Counted from the stretch's first letter, positions 22,685-35,964 are shown. The stretch is 64,000 bases of DNA from Megaleporinus macrocephalus (GCA_021613375.1 CM038725.1:10353089-10417088), one strand, 5' to 3'. Program-made: numbers and translations. The notes: a model not told the origin generated them from the letters alone.

Positions 22685-23636
22685 TTAAAGATGGACTGAT
22701 TAGCGTTTTTGAGGCCAATTCCGATCGTGTTCACCTTTCAGCGCGATCAGCTGATAGCCGATACAGATAAAGGGCGGGGTATACGCCATGGCAGGGCTAC
22801 ATGTATTTATTAGCGCAAGCAAGTCATAAAACCTGATCTAAACTGGTTTATTACCATTTTTAACAAGCTCATATGAAACAGCATAATATTTTTAACAAAA
22901 TTAACAGTAAATTAACAAAGTAAATCAAACAAATATCTCTAATACTGCAATCATTAAATTTAGACCCTTAATTTAAAACACAAAAAGAAAATTAAATAAA
23001 TGCAGTAAAAACTGCAGTCATTAAACTCAGACTCTGTTATTTTAAACGACAATCTGTAATCATTAAATGTAGATGTTGAATTGTTGCTGCTGTTCTGATC
23101 GTACTGGTCAGATCTGGTCTGTATGGTGTTCTGGGTTATTTGTTTTGTGCTAGCTGTGCGTGCTAGCTCTGCTGTTTTCTGATACTCACTGTATTCAGCT
23201 GTGTGCAGTGCTGTATCAGATTAGTAGAGTTGAATATCCTTGTTTCGGTTCCTCAACGAGACACGTTGATTTTACACATTTAAAAACGTCCTGGATGAGT
23301 CTGCGTCACATACGGTAAACACTGCCAGACGGACATGTTTTCTATCAGCGCATGCTTTTCTCGTGACGCCGCTGCTTTAGTCAGTCTGTGGAAAATGAAA
23401 GGGTATGTATTTCCACCTAGTGGTTCAGATAGGAATTGCAGGGAGCTGGCCAGAGGGTTCCTCTAACTGGATGAAACGCTAGCTGGAAAAACAGAAATTA
23501 GGCTCATTTGTTTAACACCATCGATTGGCTCTTGGGATCGACTAAATTGGAGAAATATCGGCCAATCACGGATCGCATATTTTGATAAAAACTCGGCCGA
23601 TACCGATACATAGCCGATCGATCCTTCCATTTCTAA
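22685..23636. mobile_element. hAT-like non-autonomous element, ~950 bp
   Basis: The ends are TTAAAGATGGA and, reversed, TTAGAAATGGA, with GATCGGC/CCGATAC-rich subterminal sequence at both ends. CATATATA is duplicated at 22677-22684 and 23637-23644, but this lies in TA-rich DNA and is less decisive than elsewhere. No transposase is visible. Confidence 0.6.
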
Positions 23637-23654
23637 CATATATATACAGTTATC

Positions 23655-24100
23655 TTGAAATTTATGCCTGTAACACATTCCAAAGAAGTTGGGACAGGAG
23701 CAGTTTCAGACTGGAAATGTTGTAAAAGTCTTTATTCATACATGAGCATGAAAGACTGAGGCACACCACTTTGCCAAAAAAGTGCTGTTCTTTAGTCAAT
23801 GACTACAAACAGTCTAGTTGTTTTACCCTCTATAGTGAATTTGATCTTCAAGAGGTTCAGGGAACCCTGAGAAATCTCTGTGCATGAAGGAAAAGGCTGA
23901 AAACCACAAACCAATGCCTGTGACCTTCCACCCCTCAGACACCACTGCATTGAAAACTGATGTGTTTCATGAATGGAATACTCAGAAATACTTTGAACAG
24001 CTGTACTTAATAAACACTGCTTGCTGCTGCATCCATACATGCAGGTAAAGACTGTCCTATACACAGTAGAACAAAGCACAATGAGTTTCTGTTGTTGGTG
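23655..24100. mobile_element. DNA-transposon remnant (ACATTCCAAAGAAGTTGGGACA type)
   Basis: It contains ACACATTCCAAAGAAGTTGG near the left end, which I associate with a widespread teleost DNA transposon. The minus strand gives a 95-codon ORF (23792-24079) without clear catalytic motifs. The class is not determined. Confidence 0.45.
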
Positions 24101-26175
24101 ACTGAGGCAACATGTATAAACCTTCCAGGCAGATACAGCCAGTAAGTTTCATGAATGTGAACCACCGAATCTGATATGAGCAAAAAATCTGAATTGATTA
24201 TTGAGGCTTGTAACGTGAGCTTCCTTTAAAAAATGTATAGAATTCTTTCATTCTCTTGGCCGACCGACCGCTCTCTGTTGCTTTCCATCCCACATACCGC
24301 AGATTCTGCAGTAATTCCAGTATGTTTATGATTTAGGACGTTTTTCCACTATTTTGCCGAAGTTTAGTCTGAGGCACGTCCCGGACAGCCATTAGTTCTG
24401 AACAGATCCGAAACGAAACTGAAAGGAAATCGGACCACATCTTAAGAACGAGACTGACCACTGAACGATAACAAATGATATTCTAACATACACCAGCGTA
24501 AGAAGGGCTAACATTGGCCTGCCGCATGCAGATCAAATAGACCACGAGGACAGAAACAAACATACTCATGCAAATGTTGGGTTCGGTCAGGAATGTAGAC
24601 TAATGTAACAGAGTGCAAGTAGTTTTTCTCCTCACAAGTAGATCAAATTGTTGTTTTTTTCAGAGGGGGGGGGGCGAATCAAAAGCATCTGCAAAAGCAT
24701 CTTATTTTACAAGCTTGTGTAAACTCTAGCAAATGCATGGTCTGAACTGCAGCAAATGAAATAAGTTTTCCTCGAGAAGACAGATATAAGCTCCCTTGGC
24801 GAGTGGCACAGCTGATATGACAGAATGCATTAGGGATAGAGCTGTATTACTGGGAATGGGAAACAACAGGAAAATAAAAACATGCTATCTTGTCATGGAA
24901 TGCCTAGATGACAGCATATCATCCCTGATTGATATCTGGTCTGGGAGTTGAGGTTTTGTTATTATATGTTGCCCATAAACTTCCATTGTTTGCGCAGGTT
25001 TGGAATGATTTACTAGGTCTTTTATGGCCCAGCAGTGTTCAGGCAGTGGTTTGTGGGGCTGAGCATGGTAAGACGCTGCAATTGCCTAACTTTCTAAATG
25101 ATTTGGTCTTCCGCAAGAGCGCTGGACCACTCGGACTTGCTGGAGAAAGCAGGTCGCCCTGATTATAGGGTTTATTTAGTCTATTTCGAAGGCCTGGGAA
25201 ATGTGATGTCCATTGGTAATGGACTGATTATCCAACAGTTTATGTTCTACATTCTTAAAAGCAAAGATTGGTGAAGGTTCTTTATGTTTCTTCTTTATGA
25301 AAACGACTCTTTAGGGAAAAAGAGGTCTTTAGGGAAGTCTTTCTTCAATGCCTGTGGTGACCAAGCCTCCTGGAGAGTTTAGTTCCCACCTGCATCCAAC
25401 ATGCTGCCAGCCAATCAAGGGTTAGTTAATGAGCTGGAGCTGGAATAGCAGGATTTAACTGAAACTATACACTGCAGGAAGAAAGATGATCACTGTTCTG
25501 TAGTTTTTGGGGTTTTTTTTTAAACCCTTGGCCCGTAGCCCATAGTGCGGCCCCCCAGAAGCTTTCAAACATTGCGTTAGAAAATTAATGGTCGATAGTT
25601 AATACAGCAGTTTGACTCACAACATGTGACAAATTCTCTAGGAAAGCAGTACAAGGTAGTTAAACTAAGTGAGCCCAAAGAAAACCATCATGACAGCCTC
25701 CAACTCCCAATGAACAGTTATGTGTTGTGAGTTTGGACTTTTCCTGCAACATACAACAATATTTTTTTTTAAATTGTAATTGTAATTTTAACCTGCCACC
25801 ACCCCCCCATCCTCGGAGGACCAATTTAAGCTTTAGTTTTAATTAATATAAGCAAAGTAAAGGCAAAAAGGGGGTAGAGAGAGAAAAAAAGAGAGAAGAT
25901 GCTGGTAGATGCTGAAATTTTTTCCATTTCTATGTGCTCTATGAGAAAGTTTTTCCATTGAATGATGGTGATGTTTTCTCTTGATTTCCAATTTGTAAAG
26001 ATGTTTTTTTTGGCAATGATTAGCGCCACCAAAAGTGCTCTGTTTTTGCCCTAGTGTAGGTTTATGTTTGAGGTATTTCCTAGCAGACAGAGTGATAGGG
26101 ATGGGGGGTAGGCTGTTTCAGTAGGGTTAGGTAGTTTATGACTAGTTGCAACGGTAGTATAAGTGAAGAGAAGGA
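24101..26175. other. Intronic DNA, no gene seen
   Basis: The sequence is mixed and single-copy-looking. The stretch 24930-25170 is complex and could be conserved. A short G tract lies at 24665-24673. A poly-T/AT-rich part lies near 25500-25530 and 25760. No exon with EDIL3 features was found. Confidence 0.4.
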
Positions 26176-26420
26176 GGCAGTCATAAATTGGAGGTTAGAG
26201 AACCAGCTTGGTAATCTGAAGGTCACTGGTTCAATCTTCTGAACCGATAAGACACAGCTAAAGAGCCCTTGAGCAAGGCATCTAACCCCAAACTGCCCAC
26301 AGGATAGGGCTGCCCACCACTCCAGAGCCAGTGTGCTCACTCCCCCCTAGTGTGTATGTGAGGTTTTCATTGCATAGCTAGGTTAAATAAGGTGGTACAT
26401 TTCATCTGTGTGCAAACATA
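26176..26420 (+). mobile_element. tRNA-derived SINE, copy 1
   Basis: A tRNA-like head (TTGGAGGTTAGAGAACC, then a B-box-like GGTTCAATCTTC at ~26228) is followed by the body CCCTTGAGCAAGGCATCTAA and GGGCTGCCCACCACTCC. The same head and body recur at 48858-49072. It is diverged from the other copy, so it is an old insertion. Confidence 0.7.
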
Positions 26421-27461
26421 AGTGGCAAATAGTTCTAAATAAAAAAAAAATAAATGATTGACTGACCGAGCAGAAAAACCTCTGAGAACTCCAGACTGGA
26501 GGTCTGGGCAAGTTTTTTTTTCTGGGGCTGGAAGGCTGGAACCCCTTTATATAAACTGTGGTAGGACTGATATGGAACAGAAAGGAAATGGTGGGGACTC
26601 TGAAAATTGGAATTTTTCGAGCATTCGATTGGAAGATGGGAGGGTTTCAAGACCACCCTCCTCCCAAATTTCAGACACTACTTGCCTTACTATTCAAATA
26701 AATTAACCACCTCACCATAACATCTCAGTGTACCATTTTTGTTATGACAGCATAATAATTATGCGTGAGGTTTCTTTAAAATGATCTTAAATCATTTCAT
26801 ATGCATCAGTTCCAGCAAGTAATGCAATCTGAAGTCTGGAAGCATCTCCATATTTATAAAAACATACTTAAATGTTCTTCTGTTGGCATGGAGCCAGTGC
26901 TGCATAACAACGGAACGGCAGCTGCATGCATGATAAAAGAACTCATTGGAGGTGGTCCGAACTTGCTTGTGCAAGGGTTAAAGAGGGCACCGTTGGATCA
27001 ACTAATGGTTGGTTTTCTAAAATTGGGCCTGCTTGTAAACCTGTTGGAATGAGCAGACTCCCTTTTTACTATCATGACGCTGATACCGCAGTGTTTCACT
27101 GGCGCTTTGAACATTAGAGCAAAGCTTTCCTTTCGGAATAAATCACAGAGCGAATAAAAATTTCGATTGTGTTGTGCGCTGCCTCAGCGGTTGACCTGCA
27201 GCGTTTCAAATGGACCAGCTTCTCAAACATTATCTCTTCCTAATTATACCATTAGCCCACTTTAGTTAAACACCTCAGCTTAAATCTTGCTGTGTTTTAT
27301 ATGCTGCAACAAGGTAGTTCATAAAGCTCGGGACCATTAAAGGCAAAGCATTTCCTACTTAGCTGTTAAAAGGAACTGCTAAATATTACCTGACGCCATT
27401 ATATATATATATATGAATTCGGAGGTCAAATTTCACTGGTGACAGAATAATTCTTAACCTA

Positions 27462-27463
<2 letters not shown>
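26421..27463. other. Intronic DNA; candidate conserved block 26800-27330
   Basis: The block 26800-27330 is complex and mixed in composition, without repeats. It includes CCTAATTATACCATTAGCC near 27240 and ACGCTGATACCGCAGTG near 27078. ORFs of 83 and 63 codons have no motif. It is a candidate non-coding conserved element only. Confidence 0.25.

Positions 27464-27534
<71 letters not shown>
27464..27534. repeat. (TA)n microsatellite
   Basis: About 35 TA dinucleotides directly abut the left terminal repeat of the Tc1-type MITE at 27536-28011. Confidence 0.95.
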
Positions 27535-27535
<1 letters not shown>

Positions 27536-27543
<8 letters not shown>

Positions 27544-28011
27544 ACCGCTCAAAAGTTTGGGATCACAGTGAAATGTTCTTGTTTTCAGTGGAGTAGTCTT
27601 TCTTCCTTAACACAACAATGGACTGACGGGTCTCTAAAGAAAGTTGTTTCTTTCTGGTCATTGTGAGTCGGTCAGCAAGCCATCAACTGCTGATGCTTCA
27701 AATACTAAACTAATATCTGAATCACAATTGAGCAAGTGTGTCCTAACAACCAATTAGCCCAATAACATCCTTAACTTGGATTGGCGGCCGTACCAGGAGA
27801 TTTAGACAGAGGACTGAGAATTGCTGATAAAAGGACTATATGCAAAATAAGCCTCTATACAAAAATAGGCTTTAATACAAACATTTTTATTCTTTAAAAA
27901 TCATCTGATACACTTATATTAATTGTGAAATGGACCATATTGTTTGTGAATTGCATGAAAATTGCATGAAATGAAATTCTAAAGTGATCCTAAACTTTTG
28001 AGCGGTAGTGT
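27536..28011. mobile_element. Tc1-type MITE, ~475 bp, TIR ACCGCTCAAAAGTTTGGGATC
   Basis: The left end has ACCGCTCAAAAGTTTGG then GATCAC. The right end, reversed, has ACTACCGCTCAAAAGTTTAG then GATCAC, so the terminal repeats match over ~27 bp with few differences. TA-rich DNA lies on both sides. The interior is non-coding. Confidence 0.75.
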
Positions 28012-28039
28012 ACATATATCTATATATATATACATTTCA

Positions 28040-28275
28040 CATAAAACCTACTGTCCATTTGATTGACTCCACTTTCCATATAGGAGCTCTTTGTAGTTCC
28101 ACAATTCAACTGCACCATTAAAAAAAAGGGTAAAATGGAATAAACAGAGAACAAAGTATACAGAGAATCGAATGGACTACAGTCTGTAATTGTAGAACTA
28201 TAAAGTGTTCCTACATAGTAAGAAGAGCTTAATTGAATGGACAACGAGGGCAGTGGGTGTAAATATACCAAACAA
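28040..28275. repeat. Short palindromic copy of the repeat family at 18110-18445
   Basis: The left half (CTACTGTCCATTTGATTG, GTAGTTCCACAATTC) and the right half (GGACTACAGTCTGTAATTG then TAGAAC, TTGAATGGACAACG) are imperfect inverted copies. This makes a fold-back MITE-like unit. Confidence 0.55.
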
Positions 28276-28399
28276 TATTCTTTTTAAACACCTCAATTTT
28301 TAATTTTTCACCTGCTCAGTCTTGTTGCATGTTGCATGTCCTACTGCTTACAATTCAGTGATGTTGGGGTCTGAAGTTTATGCTAAAAAAATGCTAAGT

Positions 28400-28640
28400 C
28401 CTAAGTATTTGTATAGTGCTTTTTACAAGACGTTGTCACAAAGCAGTTTTACTTTCAAGTTTCAAGTTTAAAAAACATGAAAACATGAAGTTCTAGCATG
28501 TATATCCCCCAGTGAGCAAGCCAGAGGTGACAGTGGTGAGGAAAAACTCCCTTAGACTGGAGGAAGAAACCTTGGGAGGAACCAGGACTCACAAGGGGAG
28601 ACCCGTCCTCCTCTGTTCAAACAGTATTTACAGTTTATTA
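28400..28640 (+). repeat. Dispersed repeat with GAGGAAAAACTCCCTTAGAC core
   Basis: It contains GTATAGTGCTTTTTACAAG, GTGAGCAAGCCAGAGGTGAC, GAGGAAAAACTCCCTTAGAC and GAAACCTTGGGAGGAACC in order. I recognise this as a common teleost interspersed repeat. The class is unknown to me. Confidence 0.5.
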
Positions 28641-31170
28641 AGCTAAATACAAAGTAGAACTAAGAGAATCTTAGAGGCAGCCTCTGACTGAGGCAGTTCA
28701 TTGCTGGTCTATGTACTTTCTCAGTGAGGAGCTTCTTGAACAGCTACACGTTCTTTCAGATCTTTCGTTTCAGTGTTGAGTTGTCTTCTCACCGTGGAAG
28801 GATAAAGAGAATCACTTGAGATCACTTATCTCTTAAAACATTGGGTAGAGAATATTGTATGGTGGCAGTTTTGGTGGTCTACAAGTGCCCACATGATTGC
28901 ATACCTAATATTCATTTTCAGAGCTCTAGATTTTGGAAATTTGGAGTTTTTTTATTGTAACCTTTGACGTTGCCTTACATTATGCAAGGAGATCATTCAT
29001 AGTGGTCTCAACTGAAGGAAATATTTCTCAAACAAAGAACACCATTGGCTCATTTCTCTGTGGATACGATAAGAAGGCTCTTGAACTTGAATGTGAACTT
29101 CTGTGTCAAAAGAAAAAAAATAAATAAATAAAAAGCACGAATAAAATGAAGAAATCTTCCAAACAGATCAAAACAACAGCAAAATGAACAATATAATATA
29201 GTCTGAAAACTTGCTGCCTCTCTTGCTCCCACTAGACTGTTGTCTACATTGTATTCTCTCTCTCTCGCTTTCTCTCCATTCAGACTGTCACCTGTGGCCA
29301 TAATCACATCTCTCATCTGAACAGCGAGTGCAGTTAGAGGCTGGATCCGTGGAGATGATGAGTTAAAGTCACACTAAGGGTCGCCGCACTGAGTGACGGA
29401 CCTGTCTGGACCTCAACTTTCCTCTCCTCCAACAGGTCGACAGTCATCACTCCTCCGTCTAAGCTGCTGTTAGAGCTTCAGCTTGGAGACTGGAGACAGC
29501 AGCCATTTTTCTAACCACCACAGCTGAGCAGAAAGTTCACAGTGTTACTGTTCGAGTAGCACATCATGCCTCCAGGCTCAGCACTTAGCACTTCTCTGCA
29601 TACGGGAAAGCTTCCAATGTTGTCTGATTCAGTGCGCTGATTCTCATAATGCTTTATGATACATGCCATATTAAAACATAAATCATTGGGAGGTTGACCC
29701 TACAAATCAAATTACGACATTTATTATTTACGTTCCTAATAGACAAGCTGGAGTCTGCACAGCTTTCTCTTCTTCCTGTAAAACACTTTAGGCTCGTTAG
29801 ACTACCTTTTCATTAAACTCACGCTGTACTAAAAAAACAAAGTTGACCCATTACCTTAAAACTCTAGCGCAGTTCTAAATTCTGTGTTTACTTCAATTAT
29901 TATTTTTTTATTATAATGTTTTTTGAGGTTCACTTTTGGCATTTGTGTGGCATCAAATACAGAAGAAAATAATGACTATCCCATTTGTTCATGGTGTAGC
30001 CAGCGCAAGCTGACAGAGAACTAGTCTGTGGCTTTTTAACCCAGTTTTGTAAGCAAGTTGGGATCCAGGACACTCTAATTAACCTCTTGGACCCATCAAA
30101 TGTCTCAAACTAAAAACTAAATTCTATGGGTTCCTATAAGCCTTCGTTGTTAAATATGATTTAATCTTTTGTTCCCTTGCCTTTTCATTTTGTCTCGTTT
30201 GCATTTTGTATGCTTTTTTGGGGTATGTCCCTTTGTCATGCAACAACCTCCAATAGATTGCCTATCTTACAATCTAGCAATAGCAATTGATGTACACGTA
30301 TCTCAGAACCATCCCTGCTCCTAGATGGGTCCAACGCCTCCAATTTAATTACAAAGTAGAGGCACTTGTCCATAAAGTATGGGGTTTCTGGGTCAGTTAG
30401 ACAAAGAAACAACAAGAAGGTGTGGTTTACCATGGTTAACTATTTAAGTTCATTGGTTTGTAAACTTAATTAGACTGGCTTGGACAGGCAAGTAAATGTA
30501 TTTTTCCTTGACAAAGTCTCCACTCTTTCATCAAGTAACCAACAATTTTGCGAGCAGAAGTCAACACCTGAAAGGAAACTTAGATTGACATTATGCTGTC
30601 ATTGGTTTTCCAGCTTCTGTATTTGGTATTCTTGACCTCAGGGTGGCGCTATAGCCTATAAACTGTATTCCAGAAGAAGAATCATTAAACCAAACATTGT
30701 GTTGCCATTGACATTGGTACCAGCACCACTATGATGAAGGAGTTGCCAGCCAACTCTCAATTGGCAAGCCAAACAAAGACCCCCTTAAATATGGGGGTGG
30801 AGATTTCACATATGTAAGTGTATCAAAGATGCATTGTCTTTGAATCAGGTAGGTTTGGATACTAATAGTACCATGAAGCTGGTGCTACCTGAGTAGGGCC
30901 AGCATGAAACTTGATCGAAATCCCAATAAAATATCTCATTGTCTGCTTTGAGCTTTGATAATTACCTAAAAAGTGCCCATACTGCCATAAGATACTATTT
31001 TCTATTGTTCATTTTGAAACAAGGTTAGATTCATAGTGCAGTGTAGATTTTATAAACTTTGCTTTTAAACATGACACAAACACAACAAGAAACGAAAAAT
31101 AAATAAATTAGTAAATAAATAAATAAATTACCAGAAATAAAAAAATACAAAAATAAAACCTTCAATATAA

Positions 31171-31172
<2 letters not shown>
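28641..31172. other. Intronic DNA with unclassified repeat fragments
   Basis: No gene is seen. The stretch around 30078-30170 (TAACCTCTTGGACCCATC) recurs in diverged form at about 47490-47570, so it belongs to a dispersed family. Minus-strand ORFs of 65-88 codons have no recognisable domain. Confidence 0.4.

Positions 31173-31260
<88 letters not shown>
31173..31260. repeat. (TA)n microsatellite
   Basis: About 44 TA dinucleotides. It creates Ile/Tyr-repeat ORFs that are not real. Confidence 0.95.
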
Positions 31261-31266
<6 letters not shown>

Positions 31267-31299
31267 AATGGGCAATATGGATACATATGAAATTTAAAA

Positions 31300-32015
31300 A
31301 GATCTTGTGTCACACCCAGGGTCAGTTGATCTGGTCAAAGGAATCCAATATAGTGAAAGAATCTTCCAATATAGTGAAAGAAAGGCTACCACACCTTATA
31401 AAACTTTTCCAACTTATTTCTCAAAAAGTAGGTAATCTTTTCTAGAGGTATACACTGGTTAATTTCAGTGATCCACATATGGAAAGGAATATTGGTCTCA
31501 AGTTTCTAGGTACGAGCAACACAAATTTTAACCGCTATCAAAAGAATTTCAGTGAGCCTTATAGCACAACCACTTTTCAAGTTACAATGAGTGAAATTAC
31601 CCAATAGGCAAACCTCTGGATCTAATGGAAAAGGGACGCCATGAATCTTAGGTAATGTGTTGCAAATTCTCTGCCAAAACTTTAGGGCATGATCACGTAC
31701 AGTGTAGAAGAGTATCATGAGTGAGGCCACATCTATAAACAAGTGGGGAAACATTTGAATTAAAGTTATGTAGCTTAGTTGGAGTTTAATAAAATTGGTG
31801 TAAAAAAATTTAATCATTGAATCATTCTATATTGTCTATAATCATTCTATATCTTGAGCTTATAGTAGAAGTAACACAGATCTCTCCACATATTTGGATC
31901 TCTAGACAAACCCAGATCTTTTTCCCATTTAATTTTAGATCCATCTTATTAGACTTATTAGATGATAGGGATCTCTATACCCTTGAAATAACCCCACTGA
32001 GTCGATTGTCTGAAT
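31300..32015 (-). pseudogene. L1-like LINE ORF2 C-terminal fragment
   Basis: On the minus strand several frames give an L1-type C-terminus: KWEKDLG then MWRDLC, DHALKFWQRICNTLP, then LDPEVCLLGNFTHC, LTEILLIAVKICVAR, and after a stop MWITEINQCIPLEKIT. Frame changes and stops show it is dead. The plus-strand (TA)n lies just past its 3' side. Confidence 0.6.
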
Positions 32016-33337
32016 AACATATAGATTCCAAACCTGACAAAGTTGGTAGGAGCCCTCTACAGACAGTTTAACAAGCACAATGATGTTTTGCTCCCATCAC
32101 GAAAATGTAACAAACAGCCAGAAGAACATTAGAAGAATGATCTTTCATTCTCATTCTGAACGTAGCCAAATAAGAGACTGTTAATGAAAGAACAGCTCAT
32201 ATTAGCATGATTAGAGATCAGGGAGCTCACACACACTTTTATAATAGAACTGCTGAAAAAAGGAGGTCTGCGCCTTTACCCACCGAGTCCCACTCGCCCG
32301 AGGGAGCCCAACACTAATTCGCTTAAAGCTGCCAGCCGTTCAAGCAAAGTCACACTAGCACCTGTTGATCCTAATCAGATATAGATCAGGCTTAAAGCCT
32401 AAATGCTGGGCAACCTTAAATCTATCTGATAGAACCGCTAGCATATTTCAGCAAAGGGCAAAAATTGCTTATTGATCAAAGTGGAAATGAAATCCCCCAC
32501 AAGGCTTTTGGCCAGATATAAAAGCTCAGACATCCAGTGAGTCAGAGGCGAAGCGAAACCCAGCCCACTCAAGACGCCTTCATTTGAAAAGTGGCGTTTA
32601 ACCTTGTTTTTCCTCAATACTTTCAGCGTTTATCTTGGGGAGGGAGTGGCGGGAATAAAGCAGCTGTTGTATCCCACTAACTTAGACAATACTGGATTTA
32701 ATGAACATGACCTGCTAAACTGAAGCCAGTAGATTTTAATATGATTGATGGAAAGCGGGTTTAGTTGTTCAAGAGTTGATAAACAACTAATTGCTGCGGT
32801 CATGAGAAAATCTGGCAACTCTTGCCAGCTGGAACATTTTATGACAAATAAAGAGATAGAGATTTTAAAAGGGATAGACATGGTAATAAGAACTTGTTTA
32901 TCTTTGTCTTATCATCTCATTCCTGACACAAGATATTTTCCATGACATGCAACATTAAAACCTTTCGAATATGAGATCATCCTCATCTGTGTCTGGAGAT
33001 GGTATTGGTTCAAGACTGGTTGAACCAAATTTGGTTCCATGTCCTGCTTGGAATTCTTTACATTCTTTGGGAAAAGAAGATTGGAAGGATAATAGATAAT
33101 CTCCACCACTATTAGATCATGAACCACCACTATTACAGCTTGGGCTTCAGTTTGGACCATACATAACAAAAAAAATATGAGGACAGCTCTACAGCAATGT
33201 TAAGTTCAATTGACGCCCCACTGGGGTTCTTAGTGGTCTACATGGCGAAAGATGGTCTAGACCAAAAAATAAATAAATAAATAAATCAATAAATAAATGG
33301 ACATCTGATGCCGATGAAGGACACATTAACATGTCAT
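32016..33337. other. Intronic DNA, no gene seen
   Basis: This is single-copy-looking sequence. A short (AAAT)n lies near 33268-33297. ORFs of 83-91 codons lack motifs. Confidence 0.4.
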
Positions 33338-33530
33338 CACTGTCCAAGGAAAAACAAGGAAAATCTCCAAAATCTCGCCAAAAACCTTCTTTACTTTCAA
33401 TGTAAGTTAATGTAAAGAGGTTGTATTCTAAGGGAGTTTTCAGCATTTCTATTGGTGCATTCATCAGTAAACTTTTACAGGATGTAAAGAGCAGCTGCTG
33501 GCTTCAAATGATGAAAAGAAATTGAGATTC
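33338..33530 (+). repeat. Dispersed repeat, copy 3
   Basis: It starts CACTGTCCAAGGAAAAAC, like copy 4. It then has CGCCAAAAACCTTC, TTTCAATGTAAGTTAATG, CATTTCTATTGGTGCATTC and GTAAAGAGCAGCTGCTGG, which is the fullest representation of the family in the window. Confidence 0.65.
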
Positions 33531-33719
33531 ATATTTGTCTCTGGACAGCAATGAGATATTTGACCTTGGACGTCTGACATCTGACTGGAATGCTTAGGTC
33601 AGACTTTCACTAAGGGTGGCCATCAGTGATGTGTCTACGACTTTCCAAAGGCCAATAGATACATTCTATCTTACACAACTGGTCCCACCAGTTGATCCTA
33701 CCCACTGGGACATGGTTGT

Positions 33720-34030
33720 CAGATTCCAAATGCAGTTCATAACTTTACTTGCACAAAAACACTATTGTTTACATTTGTTACTTGCAATGTGCACTTTATG
33801 GCTGCTGCTCTTCATACTTGCAATAAAAGGACACATAACTGTTATTTTTTAATATAAAGAAAAAACAATCACTATAAATTTACTTACTTCAATTTTTTGC
33901 TACTTCACATATTTTGTTATTTCTTTTTTTGTTATCTTTATCTACTGGTGAATGGAAAAACAGCAAAGTAAGAATTTAATTGTACAGTGTAGCTGTCTAT
34001 TTCTGCTGTGCATATGACAATAAAACTATG
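33720..34030 (+). mobile_element. LINE 3' end, plus strand
   Basis: It ends GTAAGAATTTAATTGTACAG, TTTCTGCTGTGCATATGAC and AATAAAACTATGG, the typical 3' end of a teleost LINE. The upstream coding part is not recognisable, so it is a 5'-truncated copy. Confidence 0.5.
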
Positions 34031-35779
34031 GCGGCACTTTAACTGATATGTTAGGCCTTCAGTTAGATCCTATAACTTCACTTGGCTGTGTTTACCCAAA
34101 TACCTGATTGAATTGTGTTCCAATGGGGTGTTTAAGGATAAAAACCCTTTATTTGTTTAACACAAACTCACCAATAAAATGAGACAATTGCTACAATACT
34201 ATTAAATAATTACCTGAAAAAGCTGGAATGTACAGCTTTACATGTTTACAACCCTTTACATGATGAGAATTTGAATTTTTGAAATAAAACACGTCCAATG
34301 CTTAAAAGTATGGTCAATCAGTTGAAGGGTTCTTTAGAGACTCTTCTGATGTGGTTCATTTATTGGTCCAAACAATGGTTTTGGCTCCATGTGGCATTTT
34401 CATTTTGTACTGTTTTTCATTTCACAGCAAAGAAACAATCATAAATCATTGCTCTGGAAGGCAATGATGCTCATGATCTTCATTATATAGAGGTTTTCAA
34501 TATTTTCTATAAGCTTTTTTCCAACTACTGGCCCGAGAAGGATTTTGTGGTTTCTAGGTGTGAGCCCGTTGGTGCTTTTCATCTTGACACATGCACAAAA
34601 AGAAAGATTTGTGAAAAAAAAAAGTAAAAAAAAAAAAAAAAAGCAACCGACCTTGTAACCAAACGGGTTTCTAGTGCTAGTATTGTATGGAACTCAGTCA
34701 TGTCAGGGAGCGGTAATGATCGTGTCGGAGGCCATGCTGTGTCCTTGGCCATGGAGAAGGCATGTGGGTACCCAGTGAGCATAGATGCCCTTTGAATCAT
34801 TTTCTTCGTACCCCCATACCAACACACCCCCTCACCCCCAGCCCTCAACCCTGACACGCACCACCCACACACTCCCGATCGCTTTTCATGACACTTCGTT
34901 AAAATAATTGCCCGTTTTTTTGCGCTCGCCTGGTCTGCCAATCTGCACACCACCGCAGCGGGAACATGGCAGCCCATCATTGCGGTAATGACAACACAGC
35001 TTGGGACTTCACACCCAAATACAATGTGTAATAACAGCGCTAGCTCAAACAGAGCTAACCACCATCGGGCTCCGTCAAATTCAGGGAGGCCAAAACGCTA
35101 AAGAAAGAGCGCCAAACAAGAGGCTGTTCAAGCAACGGTGGCATCTCATTAGAACCATATACGTTTAGATCGTCGAGACTCGGCAAAGGAAGAAAAAGTA
35201 AGCAGGTCATGCGGCTTAGAGATACATCACGTTGAGATTTCATAACATGCTATTTACTGCAGTCGCCATGTGCCAGGATAAACCTGACTGCAGCAAACTT
35301 TGAGGCAGAGATGTAAATCTGTATCTTGCAGTGTGGCAACATACAGTCGCTGTAGGTTCTCGATTCCACAGACGCACCTGCCATATGGCCGTGTTGGAGA
35401 ATAACCCACATATAATTATGCTTTCTCTACCTTTTCCCAGCTCTATACTTATATACAGACAGCCTTCAACAGAAAAGTTTCATTTTTCCAACTTTTCATA
35501 ATTATATACATTATAATGTACAGGTAATAATTTGCAAACAGAATGTAATTAGAATGATTTTGCTATTTACATGTACTGTTTACAGTAACATCATCTATTT
35601 CCACTTAGACAATTCATACCAACCATTCGCCCAGACAGGGAATCAAACCCAAGACCTAAAGACAAAGGGTAGTGTTGTCATTCACTATGCTATCTCAACC
35701 AGCATCATTCCGTTGTCCTAGATCATTACTAGATTGATATTTGAATTGATTCTTTATTATTCTATTAACTTTAAATTCT
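34031..35779. other. Intronic DNA, no gene seen
   Basis: It holds poly-A tracts at 34614-34642 and complex GC-richer DNA around 34830-35110. No exon is recognised. ORFs of 62 and 133 codons on the minus strand have no motif. Confidence 0.4.
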
Positions 35780-35882
35780 ATTTTTTATTTTTTTGTTGCA
35801 ACTATCCTGTTTTGTCTTACATTGTGCACTTGTGGAATAGCTACTGGATGCCTTGAATTTCGCTCTGGGATCAATAAAGATT
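35780..35882 (+). mobile_element. LINE 3' tail, plus strand
   Basis: It ends with CCTTGAATTTCGCTCTGGG then ATCAATAAAG, the conserved L2-like 3' end, running into GATTAGATAGATA. It meets an oppositely oriented tail at 35904-35932. Confidence 0.6.
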
Positions 35883-35903
35883 ATCAGATTAGATAGATAG
35901 ATA

Positions 35904-35940
35904 CTTTATTGATCCCAGAGGGAAATTCAAGGCCATCTAT
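35904..35940 (-). mobile_element. LINE 3' tail, minus strand, facing the previous one
   Basis: This is a 29-bp inverted copy of 35851-35879 with one mismatch. The two tails are separated by 24 bp of GATA-like repeat. Confidence 0.6.
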
Positions 35941-35964
35941 CCAGTCATCTATTCATCCATCTAT

